A stretch of DNA of 64,000 nt from the NCBI GenBank assembly GCA_010015655.1, contig ML976671.1, forward strand, positions 808,533 through 872,532. Direction: 5' to 3'. This document shows positions 12,101 to 22,804 of the stretch, in pieces; position 1 is the first letter of the stretch, and the number at the start of each line of letters is the position of its first letter. Under the pieces are notes generated by a model. It was not told the DNA's origin, did no database searches, and saw nothing but the letters and a program-made list of their open reading frames with translations. The translations under genes were made by a program, and so were the position numbers. Source of the stretch: Bimuria novae-zelandiae CBS 107.79. Its lineage: Eukaryota > Ascomycota > Dothideomycetes > Pleosporales > Didymosphaeriaceae.

Positions 12101-15100
12101 ATAATATACTAACATTAAGCCTACTATATAGTATGTCTCTAGAGTAGTTATAGCTTATTAAGGATTACTTAAATAACTACCTCTAACGCGGCATTATTAC
12201 TTACAGCAACGCGCCTTACGCCTTACTAGTACTATTTACTAAGAAGCCTAAAGGGGGGTAGTAATTTTGTGTTAACTATCGCAAGCTTAACGCTATTATA
12301 AAGAAAGATATCTATTCTATCCTACTTATCTAAAAGACCCTTGCGAGGCTCGCCCGTGCTAAGATATTTACTAAGCTAGACGTTCGGCAGGCCTTTTATC
12401 GTATTTAACTAGACAAGAAAGCAGAAGACCTAACCACGTTTTATATACGCTATAGTAACTACAAGTATTGTATGCTCTTATTTAGTCTCTATAATAAACC
12501 TGCCACCTTTTAGTAATATATTAATAAGGTACTATATAGCCTACTTAACGACTTTTGCACAGCATATCTAGACAATATCCTTATTTACTTAGAAAATCTA
12601 CTACACTATAAGGAGCATGTTGCGCAGGTACTTAAACGACTCCGCGACGCTAGTTTGCAAGTAGATATTAAGAAGAGCAAGTTTACAGTGACTAGGATAA
12701 AGTTCCTTAGCCTTATTATTAGCACTTAAGGCATTTAGAAGGACCTAGAAAAGATCGCTACTATGTAGGACTAGTTTATACCTATATTAGTTAAAAGTAT
12801 ATAGTTATTTTTAGGCTTTTATAACTTCTACTAAACCTTCCTTAAGGACTATAGACGTATTATTAGACCGCTTATAAAGCTCCTTAAAAAGGGCGCCTAG
12901 CATGTCTTTAGAGAGCGAGAGCTTATAGCCTTTTAGCAAGTTAAAGACCTTATGCTATTAGACAACGTACTTGCTTATTACTCTCCCTATCGCGTTACAC
13001 GTATAGAAACAAACGCAAGCGATGGTGTTATTACTAGCGTACTCTCTTAGCTATAGGATAACGGACTCTGGCGACCTATAGCCTTCTATTATAAGACAAT
13101 GAGCGACCCGCAGATGAACTACGATATATATAATAAAGAGATGCTAGCCGTAATTTATAGCCTTAAAGAATAGAGATCTTAGCTTATTAGTCTATAGACA
13201 ACTAAGTCTTTTAGCACTATTACTAACTATTAAGCGCTAGAGTACTTCTCTACTAAGCGCGAGCTTACTCCTTAATAGATACGCTAGGCTATAATAATAG
13301 CTAATTTTAACCTAAAGCTTACCTACTAACTAGGCACTATTAATATAGTGGCTAACGCGCTATCACGCAAGTAGGAGGAACTATAGACTTAGAAGGAGAA
13401 GGATAAGATAGCTTACATAAGGGTCTTTTTATAGGCTAAGTAGCTAGACGTTAATATAGTGTAAGAAGCTATAACCTAACTCGCTAACCTAGCTACTTAA
13501 GGATTACAGGGCTAAGAGCTTAAGATTGCTATAATAGATATCTTTTTAGCCTCTCCTTCTATAGAGGATCCTCATGCCCTTGTTAATTAGGTAATTAAGG
13601 TAAACTAGAATTACGATAGCCTACAAAAGCTACGGGAAAAAGCTCTATCTAATAACTAAGGACCATAGAAGCTAAACTATTAAGATCTACTTTTATATAA
13701 AAATTAGCTAGTTGTCCTAGCAGTTAACTTCCTACGCACCTACTTAATCCGAGCCACCTATACTACGTAGCTTACTACTTACCTAGGAAAAAGGAAGATA
13801 GCGAAGCTACTTAGAGATTAGTACTACTAGCTAAATCTAGCGAAGGATGTGGACACCTATATCGCCGCCTATAAGGCTTGTTAATAGAGTTATACGCCCC
13901 GCGACCGCACCCTAGGACTACTTAAGCTACTACTAATACTAAAGCAAGCATAGTAGGACGTTTTAATAGACTTTAAGTTATTCCTACCTAACAAGAAAGG
14001 GTACGATAACGCCTTTATTATAGTTAACTACCTAAGCAAGCGCTGCTTCTCACTGCCTTATTACAAGATAACTATGGCGGAACAGGCTATAAATATGTAC
14101 TATCGCTATATCTAGCGCGTGTACGGCCCACCTAAGTCTATTGTCTCTAATCGAGGCCCGCAGTTTATCTTAGTATTTATAAACAAGCTATGCCGACTTG
14201 TGGGCGTTAAGTAAAAGCTTTTAATAGCTTATTATTCTTAGACTAATAGTAATATAGAAATTATAAACTAGTACCTTAACCAGCGCCTTCGCCCATTTAT
14301 TAACTACTACTAGGATAACTAGTCTGACCTACTACCCTGTATGGACTGGGCTCAGGCTATACTGCCTTATAAGACTACAGGCCTCTCGCCGTACGAGATC
14401 GAGTTCGGACATTAGCCTACACACTACTAGGACTAGGAAGAGCGGATAAAGACCTTGCCTATAGCCCGTAAGTAGATGTCCCGAGAGGAAGCGCAGAACT
14501 ACACAAAGGTTTAATATAACGCTATAAAGCAGGCTATAGAGATAGCTTAAAGAGGGATTGTTTATGCTTAGGAGTAACAAGCACGTTAAGTAAATAAGAA
14601 GTAATATAAGCTAGATTTTAGAGTAGGCGATTAAGTCTATATTACGCCAAGAGGCTTTATAACTAACTAGCCTAGTTAGAAGCTTAACTAGTAGATGTAC
14701 GGGCCTTACCTAATTATCGCTATAAAAGGACACTTCTAGTAAGTTAAGCTTTCGCTGTATATGCACATGCATAATATCTTTTATATAGACTACCTACGAA
14801 AAGCCGCCATAGATACACTACCAGGTTAGATAGAGCTAAAAGAGGAGCTAATAGAGGTTAACGGCAACCTAGAATAGCAAGTAGAGGAGATCCTTAATAG
14901 CTATATCTATTAAGGACGTTTATAATACAAAGTCTCCTAGACTGCCTATAATCCTAACCCTACCTAGTACAACGCCCGAGGCATTGTTAGGGCACTATAT
15001 AAGGTAAAGGAGTATTATAACACATACCTAAATAAAGTAGGGCTACTACTATAACTAGATATCTGGCTGCGAGCGTATAAGGCCGGCACCTATCTAAAGA

Positions 15101-15150
15101 TAACAGAGAAAAATAATAAAGCTGCGGTTATACTAGCATAAGGTAAGACA
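9200..15150 (+). pseudogene. Gypsy gag-pol with C-terminal chromodomain, RIP-degraded
   Basis: No long reading frame remains, but short stretches identify the domains in order. Gag reads LRDSGERINSKFIID near 10430, and a degraded zinc knuckle (YYYYKKLGYITRDY) lies near 10920. The protease reads LINTGVGSYV near 11220. The reverse transcriptase starts with KPKGG and FCVNYRKLN near 12250 and has YLDN at about 12565-12576. RNase H lies near 12960-13370. The integrase reads GPPKSIVSNRGPQF near 14130 and TNSNIEIIN near 14240. A chromodomain reads VEEILNSYIY then NPNPT near 14880-14960. The breaks are overwhelmingly TAG and TAA at positions that fit Gln, Trp or Arg codons. The chromodomain places it with the chromoviruses, whose integrases are thought to be guided to methylated-histone chromatin. 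Confidence 0.85.
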
Positions 15151-15204
15151 CGAAGGAGGTAACACGACGGACTTAGAAGACTGCGCCCACCTTAGAGGGG
15201 GTAA

Positions 15205-15473
15205 TATAATAGCCTAGCATGCTGGCAGGATATATAACCTCGCGTGAGAGGCGCGACTGCCTTACGCCTAGGTGCAGCTACCTTACGCCTAGGCGCAGCT
15301 GCCCACGCACCCAGTGTAGCTATCTCAGATAGATAGATGTTCCGTGCCGAGCGGTAGCGCATAAAAGCGCCGCAGGCCTGTGTACCTACAGTCTCCTCAT
15401 CTTAGTGTAGCTAAAATAGAGCTAACCTACCTTATCTACTCTCTTAATGCAGGAGCCTGTGCCCGTCCTCACA
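15205..15473 (+). repeat. 3' LTR of the plus-strand Gypsy (269 bp)
   Basis: Same length as the 5' LTR. Differences are mostly C/T and G/A, which fits RIP rather than slow drift. Confidence 0.88.
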
Positions 15474-16716
15474 CTTAGAGTATCTATAAGAAATTTATTA
15501 TTAATAGCTTTACTACTATCGCAGAGAGCACTAATTAACGATTTAAGCTAATTTTAAGTAGGATTCTTTATACGCGTAGTTATATATACTGTAATACACT
15601 CCTAGGTATCTTATAGATTATTTCTAATAAATTAGTTATTATTTAATTATAGCTTATTCTCTATGTGTGCTCTTTAGTAGTTAAATAAAATAGTAGTCTT
15701 GCTATATAAAAGTAGTAGTAAGTCTAAGAACTTAATAAAATACTAACTAATAAATTAAGTACCTAAATAAGTAGTAGGTTAAAAGAGTAATTAATAAGGG
15801 ATATGGAAGTCGTCGAGCTTGCTAAACTCTAAGCTATAAAGGCTAATAAGGCTATAATTACTCTAATTTTATAGTATTAATAATAAGATTTAAAAGCAAG
15901 TAGTGCGAGATTAAGCTACTAGCGTAGTAGTAGTAGGTTTTACTATAGCGCGTTTAGCAAGCTAGGCTTTTAACTTATTTATCTTTTACTATGCCTGCGT
16001 GAGGGCTCTATACAGCTCTTTGCCTTTAGCTAAGATATCTATAGTAATCTAGCAGTATATATGCAGTTATTATTACTTTACGCTATAAAGAAGTAGCTAG
16101 CTAACTAGTTTTATAGTAATCTCTATTAGGTTCTGCCTAAAATGCTTAATTATAGCCTCTAGTATTATAGTAATTAGGTTATTACTAGTAAAGGTAGGTA
16201 GCTAGAGAGGTTATAAAAGGTCCTTATCTATGCCTTACTAAATACGGACGAGCTTTAGAGAAGTATCTTAATTATAGTTTTCCTTAGTAATAGAGCTACA
16301 GCTCTAGATCTCGTGTTCTTAGTAAATAAAGCGTTTAGATAAGTTATACGCATTACCTAGCATCTCCTTCTTTAGGGCTAACTCTATAAATAGGTGTTTT
16401 AGTATTATTATATTATATATAGTATAGATATTACTACTATTTATTTAATAAAGGTAATAAGATTTTTTTACTCTCTTAGCTACTATAGCGTATTACGTTT
16501 AAACTATTTATTTTTAACTCCCTTTAAGTCTTGCTTAGTAGTATTAAGACTACTTCTATATTAAATAATTATTCTCTAATAAACTAATAGCTTAGTATAG
16601 TAATATAATAGGTCTTTTAAAATAGTTATTATTAAGTCGTGCACGTAGGCATATTAAGTAGTTTAACTTAATATTATATTACTATTTTGTAGCTAAGTAA
16701 AAAGATCTTAGTATAA
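15474..16716 (-). pseudogene. gag part of the outer minus-strand Gypsy, RIP-degraded
   Basis: The complement of this stretch aligns by eye with the gag of the plus-strand copy. For example, 16010-16110 (AGCTCTTTGCC, AGCAGTATATATGCAG) is the mutated complement of 9880-9970. It is followed directly by the 5' LTR at 16717-16961. No open frame survives. Confidence 0.75.
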
Positions 16717-16961
16717 TATAAGAACAAGCGCGGGCTCTTGCATTAAAAGAGTAGATAAGGTAAGTTAGCTCTATTTTAGCTACACTAAGATAAGGAGACT
16801 ATTAGTACATAGGCTTGCAGAGCTCTTGTGCGCTCGTCGGAGGGGAACAACTATCCACCTAAAGTAACTGCGCTGGGGGCGCGGGCAGCCGCACCAGGGC
16901 GTAAGGCGGTTGTGCCTCGTACGCGAGGTTATGTGACCTGCCGGCATGCTGGGCCGTCACA
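16717..16961 (-). repeat. 5' LTR of the outer minus-strand Gypsy (245 bp)
   Basis: Pairs with 2185-2429 and is followed by the duplication ATAGA. The half nearest the integration site (16800-16961) is almost free of RIP changes, while the inner half (16717-16800) is clearly mutated. Confidence 0.87.
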
Positions 16962-17132
16962 ATAGACGTGTATATTAGACAATTCCTTGCAGAATGTCGA
17001 AGGGCCTATAGAGGTATATATAGACTAGAGCACGTGACTGAGCCGGGGGTGCTCTAATAGGGGGCCCGAGGGAGATTCAGAGGATCTCCGAGGTCACCCT
17101 CTATAGAGGTTAAGAATGTCCCTGACAAGAAA

Positions 17133-17472
17133 TCTTTAAGTATTTAAGTTAAGAATATATAAAAGAAGTACCTACTCTTCTATTTAAGAAAGTTTTATTA
17201 AGTTAGACGTGTAATCACGTTAAAAAGTTAGTTTAGCGTACTAGTTACTTAGTATTAATTAAAAAATATTATAAATTGCTATAGCGCATCGCTAAGAGAG
17301 TAACGCGCCCTACGAAGTAGCCTTAATTATAAGATATATATAAGCTTTTTTATTTAGATAGTTTATTAAATAGTTAAGACATTGCGTTGTACTATTATTA
17401 GCAGTATATTTTGGTGGGGTCTTAGTAGAGTAATTAACTCGCTTAACTAATTAACTCGCTATGCATGTACGT
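17133..17472 (-). pseudogene. N-terminal part and right TIR of the interrupted pogo-like element
   Basis: The complement of 17220-17472 matches the 5' end of the related element at 41763-41995, including TTTTGGTGGGGTCTT near the TIR. It continues across the solo LTR into 2144. The TIR ends at 17472 and is followed by TA. Confidence 0.65.
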
Positions 17473-17474
17473 TA

Positions 17475-18600
17475 CATATAACTTTAATAATACTAGCTTT
17501 ATAATAGAGAAGATATTAGCTTAGCTTATTATTATAGACGTAGGGAGATAAAATAGACTAAAGGTTATTTCGTAAGGTAATTATAAGTAGATTATATTAA
17601 TTTAAGAAATTAACGCTATTAGCTAGGTAACTTTCTATTTATTATTTTTACTAGCTAGTATTACCTCTCTACCTAGTACTAAAATAATAATATACCACGC
17701 GATTAAGCTTTGGTTATTAGTAAAAGCTTAGACTAGAGTAGCTAAGGTACTTTATTAAGTATATAGTAAAGCGTAGGATAGGCGCACGCCAGCTACTTAT
17801 CCTTAATAGTTATAAGAACTCGAATTCTAGTAGATATGTAAGGAGAGTAATACTTATACTCTTTATATACCATTGTATTTATTATACCTTTTATAGTTAC
17901 CTAATATTAGCTACTTTTTATTGTTAAAGCGCGTATATAACTTCTAGATTAAGAGTCTAATACGTGGCTGTATTAATTATATTATAAAGCTAGAGTTTCT
18001 CCTAGTCTTTTGCATAGCCTATAAGTAGTTAATTATAAAGGAGAATATCTACGCAAGGTCTAAGACACTAGCCTAGCCCTATATAACATAGAGGTGGTAA
18101 TATTAAAGCTTAATATAAGGCTCCATACACTAACGCCGCGTATGCTAGACGTTATCTTATAAGTAGCTAAAACACTGAGCCACCCGCGCAAGATGGAGGC
18201 TTAATTAATATTAATTTATAACAGAATTTAAAGTTATAAGAGCTTATTATCTACTTCTATTATTATAGCGCTTAATTAGAAAAAAAAAAGGGCGCAAAAG
18301 TAATTGTGTATAAAGCTACGCTTATACGTAAGCGGATTATAGGGCTTAAAAAGGCTAATAAGGCTATTATAATACGTAGAAAGTAAAAAGAGACGCAGAT
18401 CTAGTAGTAAGGCATCTTTATAAAGGCAAAAGTAAAGAATTATTATATTAAGCACTTGTTTGGCTTGATCGTAGTAAAAATAATAAATACAGTACGGTGA
18501 TAAAAAAGGAGTATATTTAAAAGTAGGATATTTTAAAAGTCTATAATATAGTAAGTTCATAGTTTCAAATTAAGGATAAAATATAGTTTAGAAGAAAAAA
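17475..18600 (+). pseudogene. fragment of an older pogo-like transposase, plus strand
   Basis: Downstream of TA 17473-17474 the plus strand reads FNNTSFII (compare YNFDETGFMMG of pogo-like transposases). Much further on comes text matching the region that precedes the C-terminus of the copy at 49800-50100 (SLIRGCINYI and similar). A purine-rich tail follows at 18280-18560. The element at 616-17472 therefore probably inserted at a TA inside an older member of the superfamily. The N-terminal half was not found on the left side. Open frames on the minus strand here are shadows of AT-rich DNA. Confidence 0.5.
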
Positions 18601-18889
18601 ATATAGGATATAAAATTTAAAGACCCCCTTTTTGCTTAGTAAGTAAGACAAGGCTATAGTAATTTAGTAATTTAAAAAGTTAATTTTAATTTCTATATAA
18701 CTACTTATAACTTATTCATTAACGTATAAAATATCTGTTTTTAAATACATGAATGAGTTTAGTATTTTTTCTCTATATATACGAATTGTTATCTTTTATT
18801 CCTTGCTTAAATGTTTTCTTATTTAATAAAAGATTTATAAAGCATAATGTTTGACTTTTTTAATAATAATATAGTATTATTACTAACCT

Positions 18890-20131
18890 AGTACTTAGTA
18901 TACCAATTCTTAGCGTCTATAACGTCCTTATAATGCTTAGGTATATATAATATACAATTATCTATAGCCTCGTGGAGTACATTATTCCACTCTTCATTAA
19001 TAACTCTTATAAAAGCCTCTATACTTTCGTCGTTATTTCCATAGCCTAAATCACCCCTATATCTTTTAATAAGTCTATCCTTTAGTAGATTCCAGAAGCT
19101 TTCGATACGGTTTAGGTCCTGTGAATAAGGGGGGTGAGAATAAAGTTTAATTTTATATCGTAAAAAAAAACTTAACCCCTTTTTTATTTTACGAATTTTA
19201 GCATTATCTTGTTGAAATTACCACCAGGTATAGCTATTAGGATATATCTTTATATAAGAAAGTAATAAGTTATTATTAGATAGAATATTACAAAAACGTA
19301 ATGAACCTACTTCTCCTTATATGTCGTTTAATAATAGGATTTAAGTTTTTCTTATATAATCCTTATTATTAAAGTTGGTTATTAATTTTGGCATTTCAGT
19401 AACAACTAATTCGGACCTTCCGCTTATCTAAATGGAATCCTAAACTTAAACAGTTATATCTCGGTCTATAATTATGTTAGTTTAATAGTAATTAAAAAAT
19501 TTAAATTATAGAAAAATACTGAATATTTCGTTCTATAAATTAAGATAATGAAAAGTTAATATAACTTACCTGTATTTCTAGTAGAACTTAACTCTTTTCT
19601 AACTCGCTTATTTCTCCGTTTTCTATAAATATCTATCTTAGAGTCGTGTCCTGTCTGGATTGCTGACTTATCAGAAAATATAATCTTATTAAGATTTATA
19701 CTTTCTTTATATCTCAGTTATTTTTATTTTTTATTTTTTTTGCAAAACTAAGCCTAGTCTTAGCTTTTTTACTATTTAAAATAGCTTTTTTAGTCCTTAT
19801 TTTAATAGAACAACCCTCCTCTTTTAAAACCCAGCGTAACGTTCTTTTAGAGATATTAAGACTATTTTTATCTAATAGATTTTAATTTAGCGTCTTAGGG
19901 TCTTTGGTTAAAGTCCTATTAATAACTCTTTTATCTTTTAAAGAAACTTTTTTTTATTCCTCTTTTAACTCTTTTAATATTATAACAGTTTTTTTTTTGC
20001 TTTAATACGTTGTATAGTACTACAAATAGCTTTTTACGTTTTACTAATAGTGAAATAATAGTAGAAATAAGGATATTAGCCTTTAAAAGTAAGTTAACTT
20101 TGTATTCAAGTTTTGAAAATTGTGGAGTCAT
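18890..20131 (-). pseudogene. Tc1-like (DD34E) transposase, minus strand
   Basis: Reading starts at ATG 20131 with a 66-codon open stretch (MTPQFSKLEYKVNLLLKANI) of helix-turn-helix type. Then come RTLRWVLKEEGCSI and IIFSDKSAIQ (first Asp, near 19680), later WWFQQDNAKI-like text with the second Asp near 19215, and YSQDLNRIESFWNLLKDRL with the Glu near 19100. The spacing between second Asp and Glu is 34 residues. The end (KHYKDVIDAKNWYTKY) is near 18890. A possible intron with donor GTAAGTTATA lies near 19450-19575. Stops are few, so RIP was mild. I could not define the TIRs. Confidence 0.75.
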
Positions 20132-20555
20132 TTTGAGGAAATATGAGGTATAGAGAAAAGTTTAAGAAAAGGTTTCTTATAAGTAAGATTACTAGTAATC
20201 TATTTTGTAATATAAGGAAATTGAAGTGGGTCCGAATAATTTATATTTAGAATAATTAAGTTTTTAAGTAAAAAACCTATTATAAAAATTATATTATATA
20301 AGTTTAGCCAAGACATCTAAACCTGTAAAAAATCTTAGCAATAAGCTTTAAACATTAAAAAATATAATACTTTTATTTCATATAATTTATTTAAAATAAA
20401 ATTATGACTAAGCGTACACTATAAATACTAGAATTATAGTCTAAAACAGTCTCTTGAAAATTATATTATGTTCCGGACTAGGAACCTAATATTGGCTAAG
20501 TTATAGGACTTTAAAAACTATAAATTTTAAGAGTACTCTTTTTTTGCCACCCTAC
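20132..20555. other. AT-rich spacer without a gene
   Basis: Upstream flank of the Tc1-like transposase. No open frame, TIR or known motif could be supported. Confidence 0.4.
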
Positions 20556-20563
20556 TGTAATTT

Positions 20564-22104
20564 TGTAGAAAATAGGGATTAATGCTTATTAACTATCTAT
20601 ATAAGAAAATAAGGCCCTTTTATCCTTATATCTCACGCTAAGTCGCTAACCTATTTCTGTTAATTATGGAGAGTCGCCTTTTATCCCACTTAAAATCGTG
20701 TGGATAAACTAGATTCCTAGTAAAGTCTCTTTATGTGGGTTATGCTAGCTACCTTTGCGTGTGTAAAGGGCTATATAATTAAACACCCCCTTAGCTTAGG
20801 CTTATCTTTAAACTAAAGACTATTTATTAGTAACTATCTAGTCTTATGTTAGCTTAATCTTAAAGGCCTCCATCCTTTACTTTAGCTAAAGTAGGTTCGC
20901 TTCTTTATTTATACTTATATTTTTAATATTTATAAGTTCTAATTTATCTAGAAACTTGCTCTACTAATTAGCTAGTAAGTCCTTTACTAGTCTAATCGAA
21001 ACTACATCCTCTAGTTATTAATAGTCTACCTTAATTATCCTAAGTGTGGCTTCTAACTCAGCTAGTAATCAGTATATAAATAGAGTCTCCTTAGCTACCT
21101 GTAATAGTGCTAATAAATTAGGTTTGATTATTAATATAGTAACTATAATCCGCCTATTTGTTTCCAGGCAATCTGGCTACTAAATTACTTAATAATATAT
21201 TCTTACAAGCTCTTATAACTAAGCGTATTATTAGTAAAAAAATACTTTGCTTATTACTTATAAAGTATCTACATCCCTAAGCTAAAGGCCTAGTAATCTA
21301 GTATTAGCAATATAGAGGAAAACTTAGTTAGTAATTACTTAGTATTCTTTACTTAGGTTTGGTAAAAAAATTATAATAATTAGAAGCTTATAAAGGTAAT
21401 ATCTAGTCGCGTTATTACTATAGCGTAAAGTATTAAGTCTAATTTTTACTAATATTAATTAATTTTAGCCTTTCTAGCAAGCCCTAAGTATAGGAGTAGT
21501 TTACCGACTACTATTAAAATATTATAGTAAATATTATAATAATTAATAAGGCACGATATTTTATTAATATAAAAGTCTTATAAAAGCTAAACCTTTTTAT
21601 TTAGGTAATCTCTAATAATTTTAATCCCTAAGAACTACTATAGATCATTCACGTTATTAGGGAAAAATTTAGTACTTATTTTTACTATAGCTCCTTTAAC
21701 TACGTACTCTTAATCCTTATAAATAATAATAATTAAATTATCCACGTAAAAGAAAGAAAGAAGGCTATATATAATAAAATAATAAGACTTATAGGGGGCC
21801 ATAGTAAAGCCTATATTACAGAGCGTAGATATAAGGTCCCTCTGCCATAGTAATAAGGAGATACATAATCTATAGAGTACCTTATATAATTATAAGACTA
21901 TATCTACTCGCGTATATCTGTCGGACATCCGTATATAGATCTCTCTATTAAGCTTTATATATATAAGGGCATTCTAACATTATATTAAATTAGCTTCAAG
22001 TTAGATTATACAGCTATTACTATAAATATGTAAAATAATTATTTTAATAGCGTTATAATAAATTGTTTTTATAAGTTAAGATACTACTATTAATCGCCTT
22101 ACAC
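20564..22104 (-). mobile_element. Copia retrotransposon, 3' portion, minus strand, truncated
   Basis: A probable LTR (20564-20785, TGTAGAAAAT...ATTAAACA) is followed by the complement of a purine tract (CCCCCTTAGCTTAGG). That tract matches the tract before the 3' LTR of the Copia at 41996-49032. On the minus strand, reverse-transcriptase text includes FFYVDNLII near 21740. The element stops at 22104, where another LTR begins, and its 5' part was not found in the window. The exact left border of the LTR is uncertain by about 8 bp. Confidence 0.7.
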
Positions 22105-22337
22105 TGTTAGGAGGCTCTCACACCTTAGTCCGGTCCGGGTTAGGGCGGTAAGGTATCGTGGTGCTTCACGGATTATTTAGTAGTACAAGTTAATGCGACA
22201 CTTAGCGCGGCTAGACAATCTAATCTTATAATAAAGTAAGATAACTATTAGTCTATATAGGAGAACGTACTCGCACAGAAGATATATAAGTTAACTATAA
22301 AGAGAGAAACAATATAGGAGAACTATTATACTATATA

Positions 22338-22385
22338 AGTCGGGCACCCTAGTTTCCGACACCCTATAGTTTCCAACAGCCCCGC
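22338..22385 (+). repeat. left TIR of the pogo-like element
   Basis: Begins AGTCGGGCACCCTAGTTTCC. The TTTCC motif recurs 17 bp later. Confidence 0.8.
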
Positions 22386-22804
22386 AACCTCGCCCCCCAC
22401 CATGCACCACGACCGAATATTAACTTTAAACAACTTAATTCTTCGCTAATTTTAAAAATATTTTTTGCACCATTTTCGCTACCTTTAAATAGCTAGATAT
22501 ATAGAAGAAGATGTCCAGAATGCGCTCGTAGACCTTAAATCTAAAGTCGCTTTAGCTACTACTACTACCTAACATGGGGTCCTACGTAACACTCTTCGTG
22601 GCTGCTTTAATAGTGCCTAACCCTATTAGTATGCTTACGACGGTGAATAACGGCTTATAACTATTTAAGAAGAGCTTCTAGAGAAATAGATTCTTTAGTA
22701 AGAGGCCCTTAGTTATGCGCTAACGCACGCGTAAGTGCGGGCTATTATAATTGCTATTCTTAAGTAACAGGGTAACTATAAGAACCTGGGGAAGAAGTAG
22801 ACTA

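Larger units (their letters stand above)
8833..15473 (+). mobile_element. Ty3/Gypsy chromodomain retrotransposon, plus strand, structurally complete (6,641 bp)
   Basis: Two 269-bp LTRs (8833-9101 and 15205-15473) begin TGTGACGGCC, mutated to TATAATAGCC in the right copy, and end CACA, mutated to TATA in the left copy. The exact duplication CTTAG flanks them at 8828-8832 and 15474-15478. A purine-rich tract (AGAGGGGG) precedes the right LTR. The interior has gag, protease, reverse transcriptase, RNase H, integrase and chromodomain in the usual order. It lies inside a minus-strand copy of the same family, so the two form a long imperfect inverted repeat. Confidence 0.92.
2185..16961 (-). mobile_element. 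Ty3/Gypsy chromodomain retrotransposon, minus strand, with two nested insertions
   Basis: Two 245-bp LTRs (2185-2429 and 16717-16961) lie in the same orientation and are flanked by the exact duplication ATAGA at 2180-2184 and 16962-16966. The complement of a polypurine tract (CCCCCTCC) follows the left LTR, so the element reads on the minus strand. Two insertions split it: a pogo-like element at 2785-4883 and a plus-strand Gypsy of the same family at 8833-15473. The gag part lies at 15474-16716 and the pol part at 4886-8827. Everything except the LTRs and the short 2430-2617 segment is heavily RIP-mutated. Confidence 0.88.
2145..17127 (-). repeat. solo LTR of a retrotransposon (about 201 bp), split by a Gypsy insertion
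   Basis: Read on the minus strand it begins TGTCAGGGACATTC at 17127 and ends GTGTCTTACA at 2145, giving TG...CA ends. It is flanked by AGAAA at 2140-2144 and 17128-17132. The two parts (2145-2184 and 16967-17127) join exactly when the Gypsy and one ATAGA target copy are removed. No internal domain accompanies it, so it is most simply the product of LTR-LTR recombination. Its size suggests Copia, but that is a guess. The sequence is much less RIP-mutated than its surroundings. Confidence 0.75.
616..17472 (-). mobile_element. pogo/Fot1-like DNA transposon, interrupted by nested elements
   Basis: Imperfect terminal inverted repeats begin ACGTACATGTATAGCGAG at 616 and end with their complement at 17472, flanked by TA at 614-615 and 17473-17474. 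Without the nested insertions the element is about 1.87 kb. That matches the related copy at 41763-50674, which is also about 1.87 kb. The TIR carries AGCGAGT twice, 17 bp apart. The transposase reads on the minus strand and is split by the solo LTR at 2145-17127. Strong RIP-type decay has left no usable reading frame. Confidence 0.8.

Noticed and set aside
14332..14580. 82-codon minus-strand open frame
   Set aside because: Lies antisense to the integrase of the plus-strand Gypsy and arises because RIP stops fall in other frames.
18276..18560. 94-codon minus-strand open frame
   Set aside because: Low-complexity Leu/Tyr/Phe-rich product from AT-rich DNA; the opposite strand carries the tail of a pogo-like transposase.
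22105..22337. tRNA-like or snRNA gene in the GGTCCGGGTTAGGGCGG segment
   Set aside because: The same segment opens the second LTR copy at 27479 with TG...CA ends and a target duplication, so it is LTR sequence.
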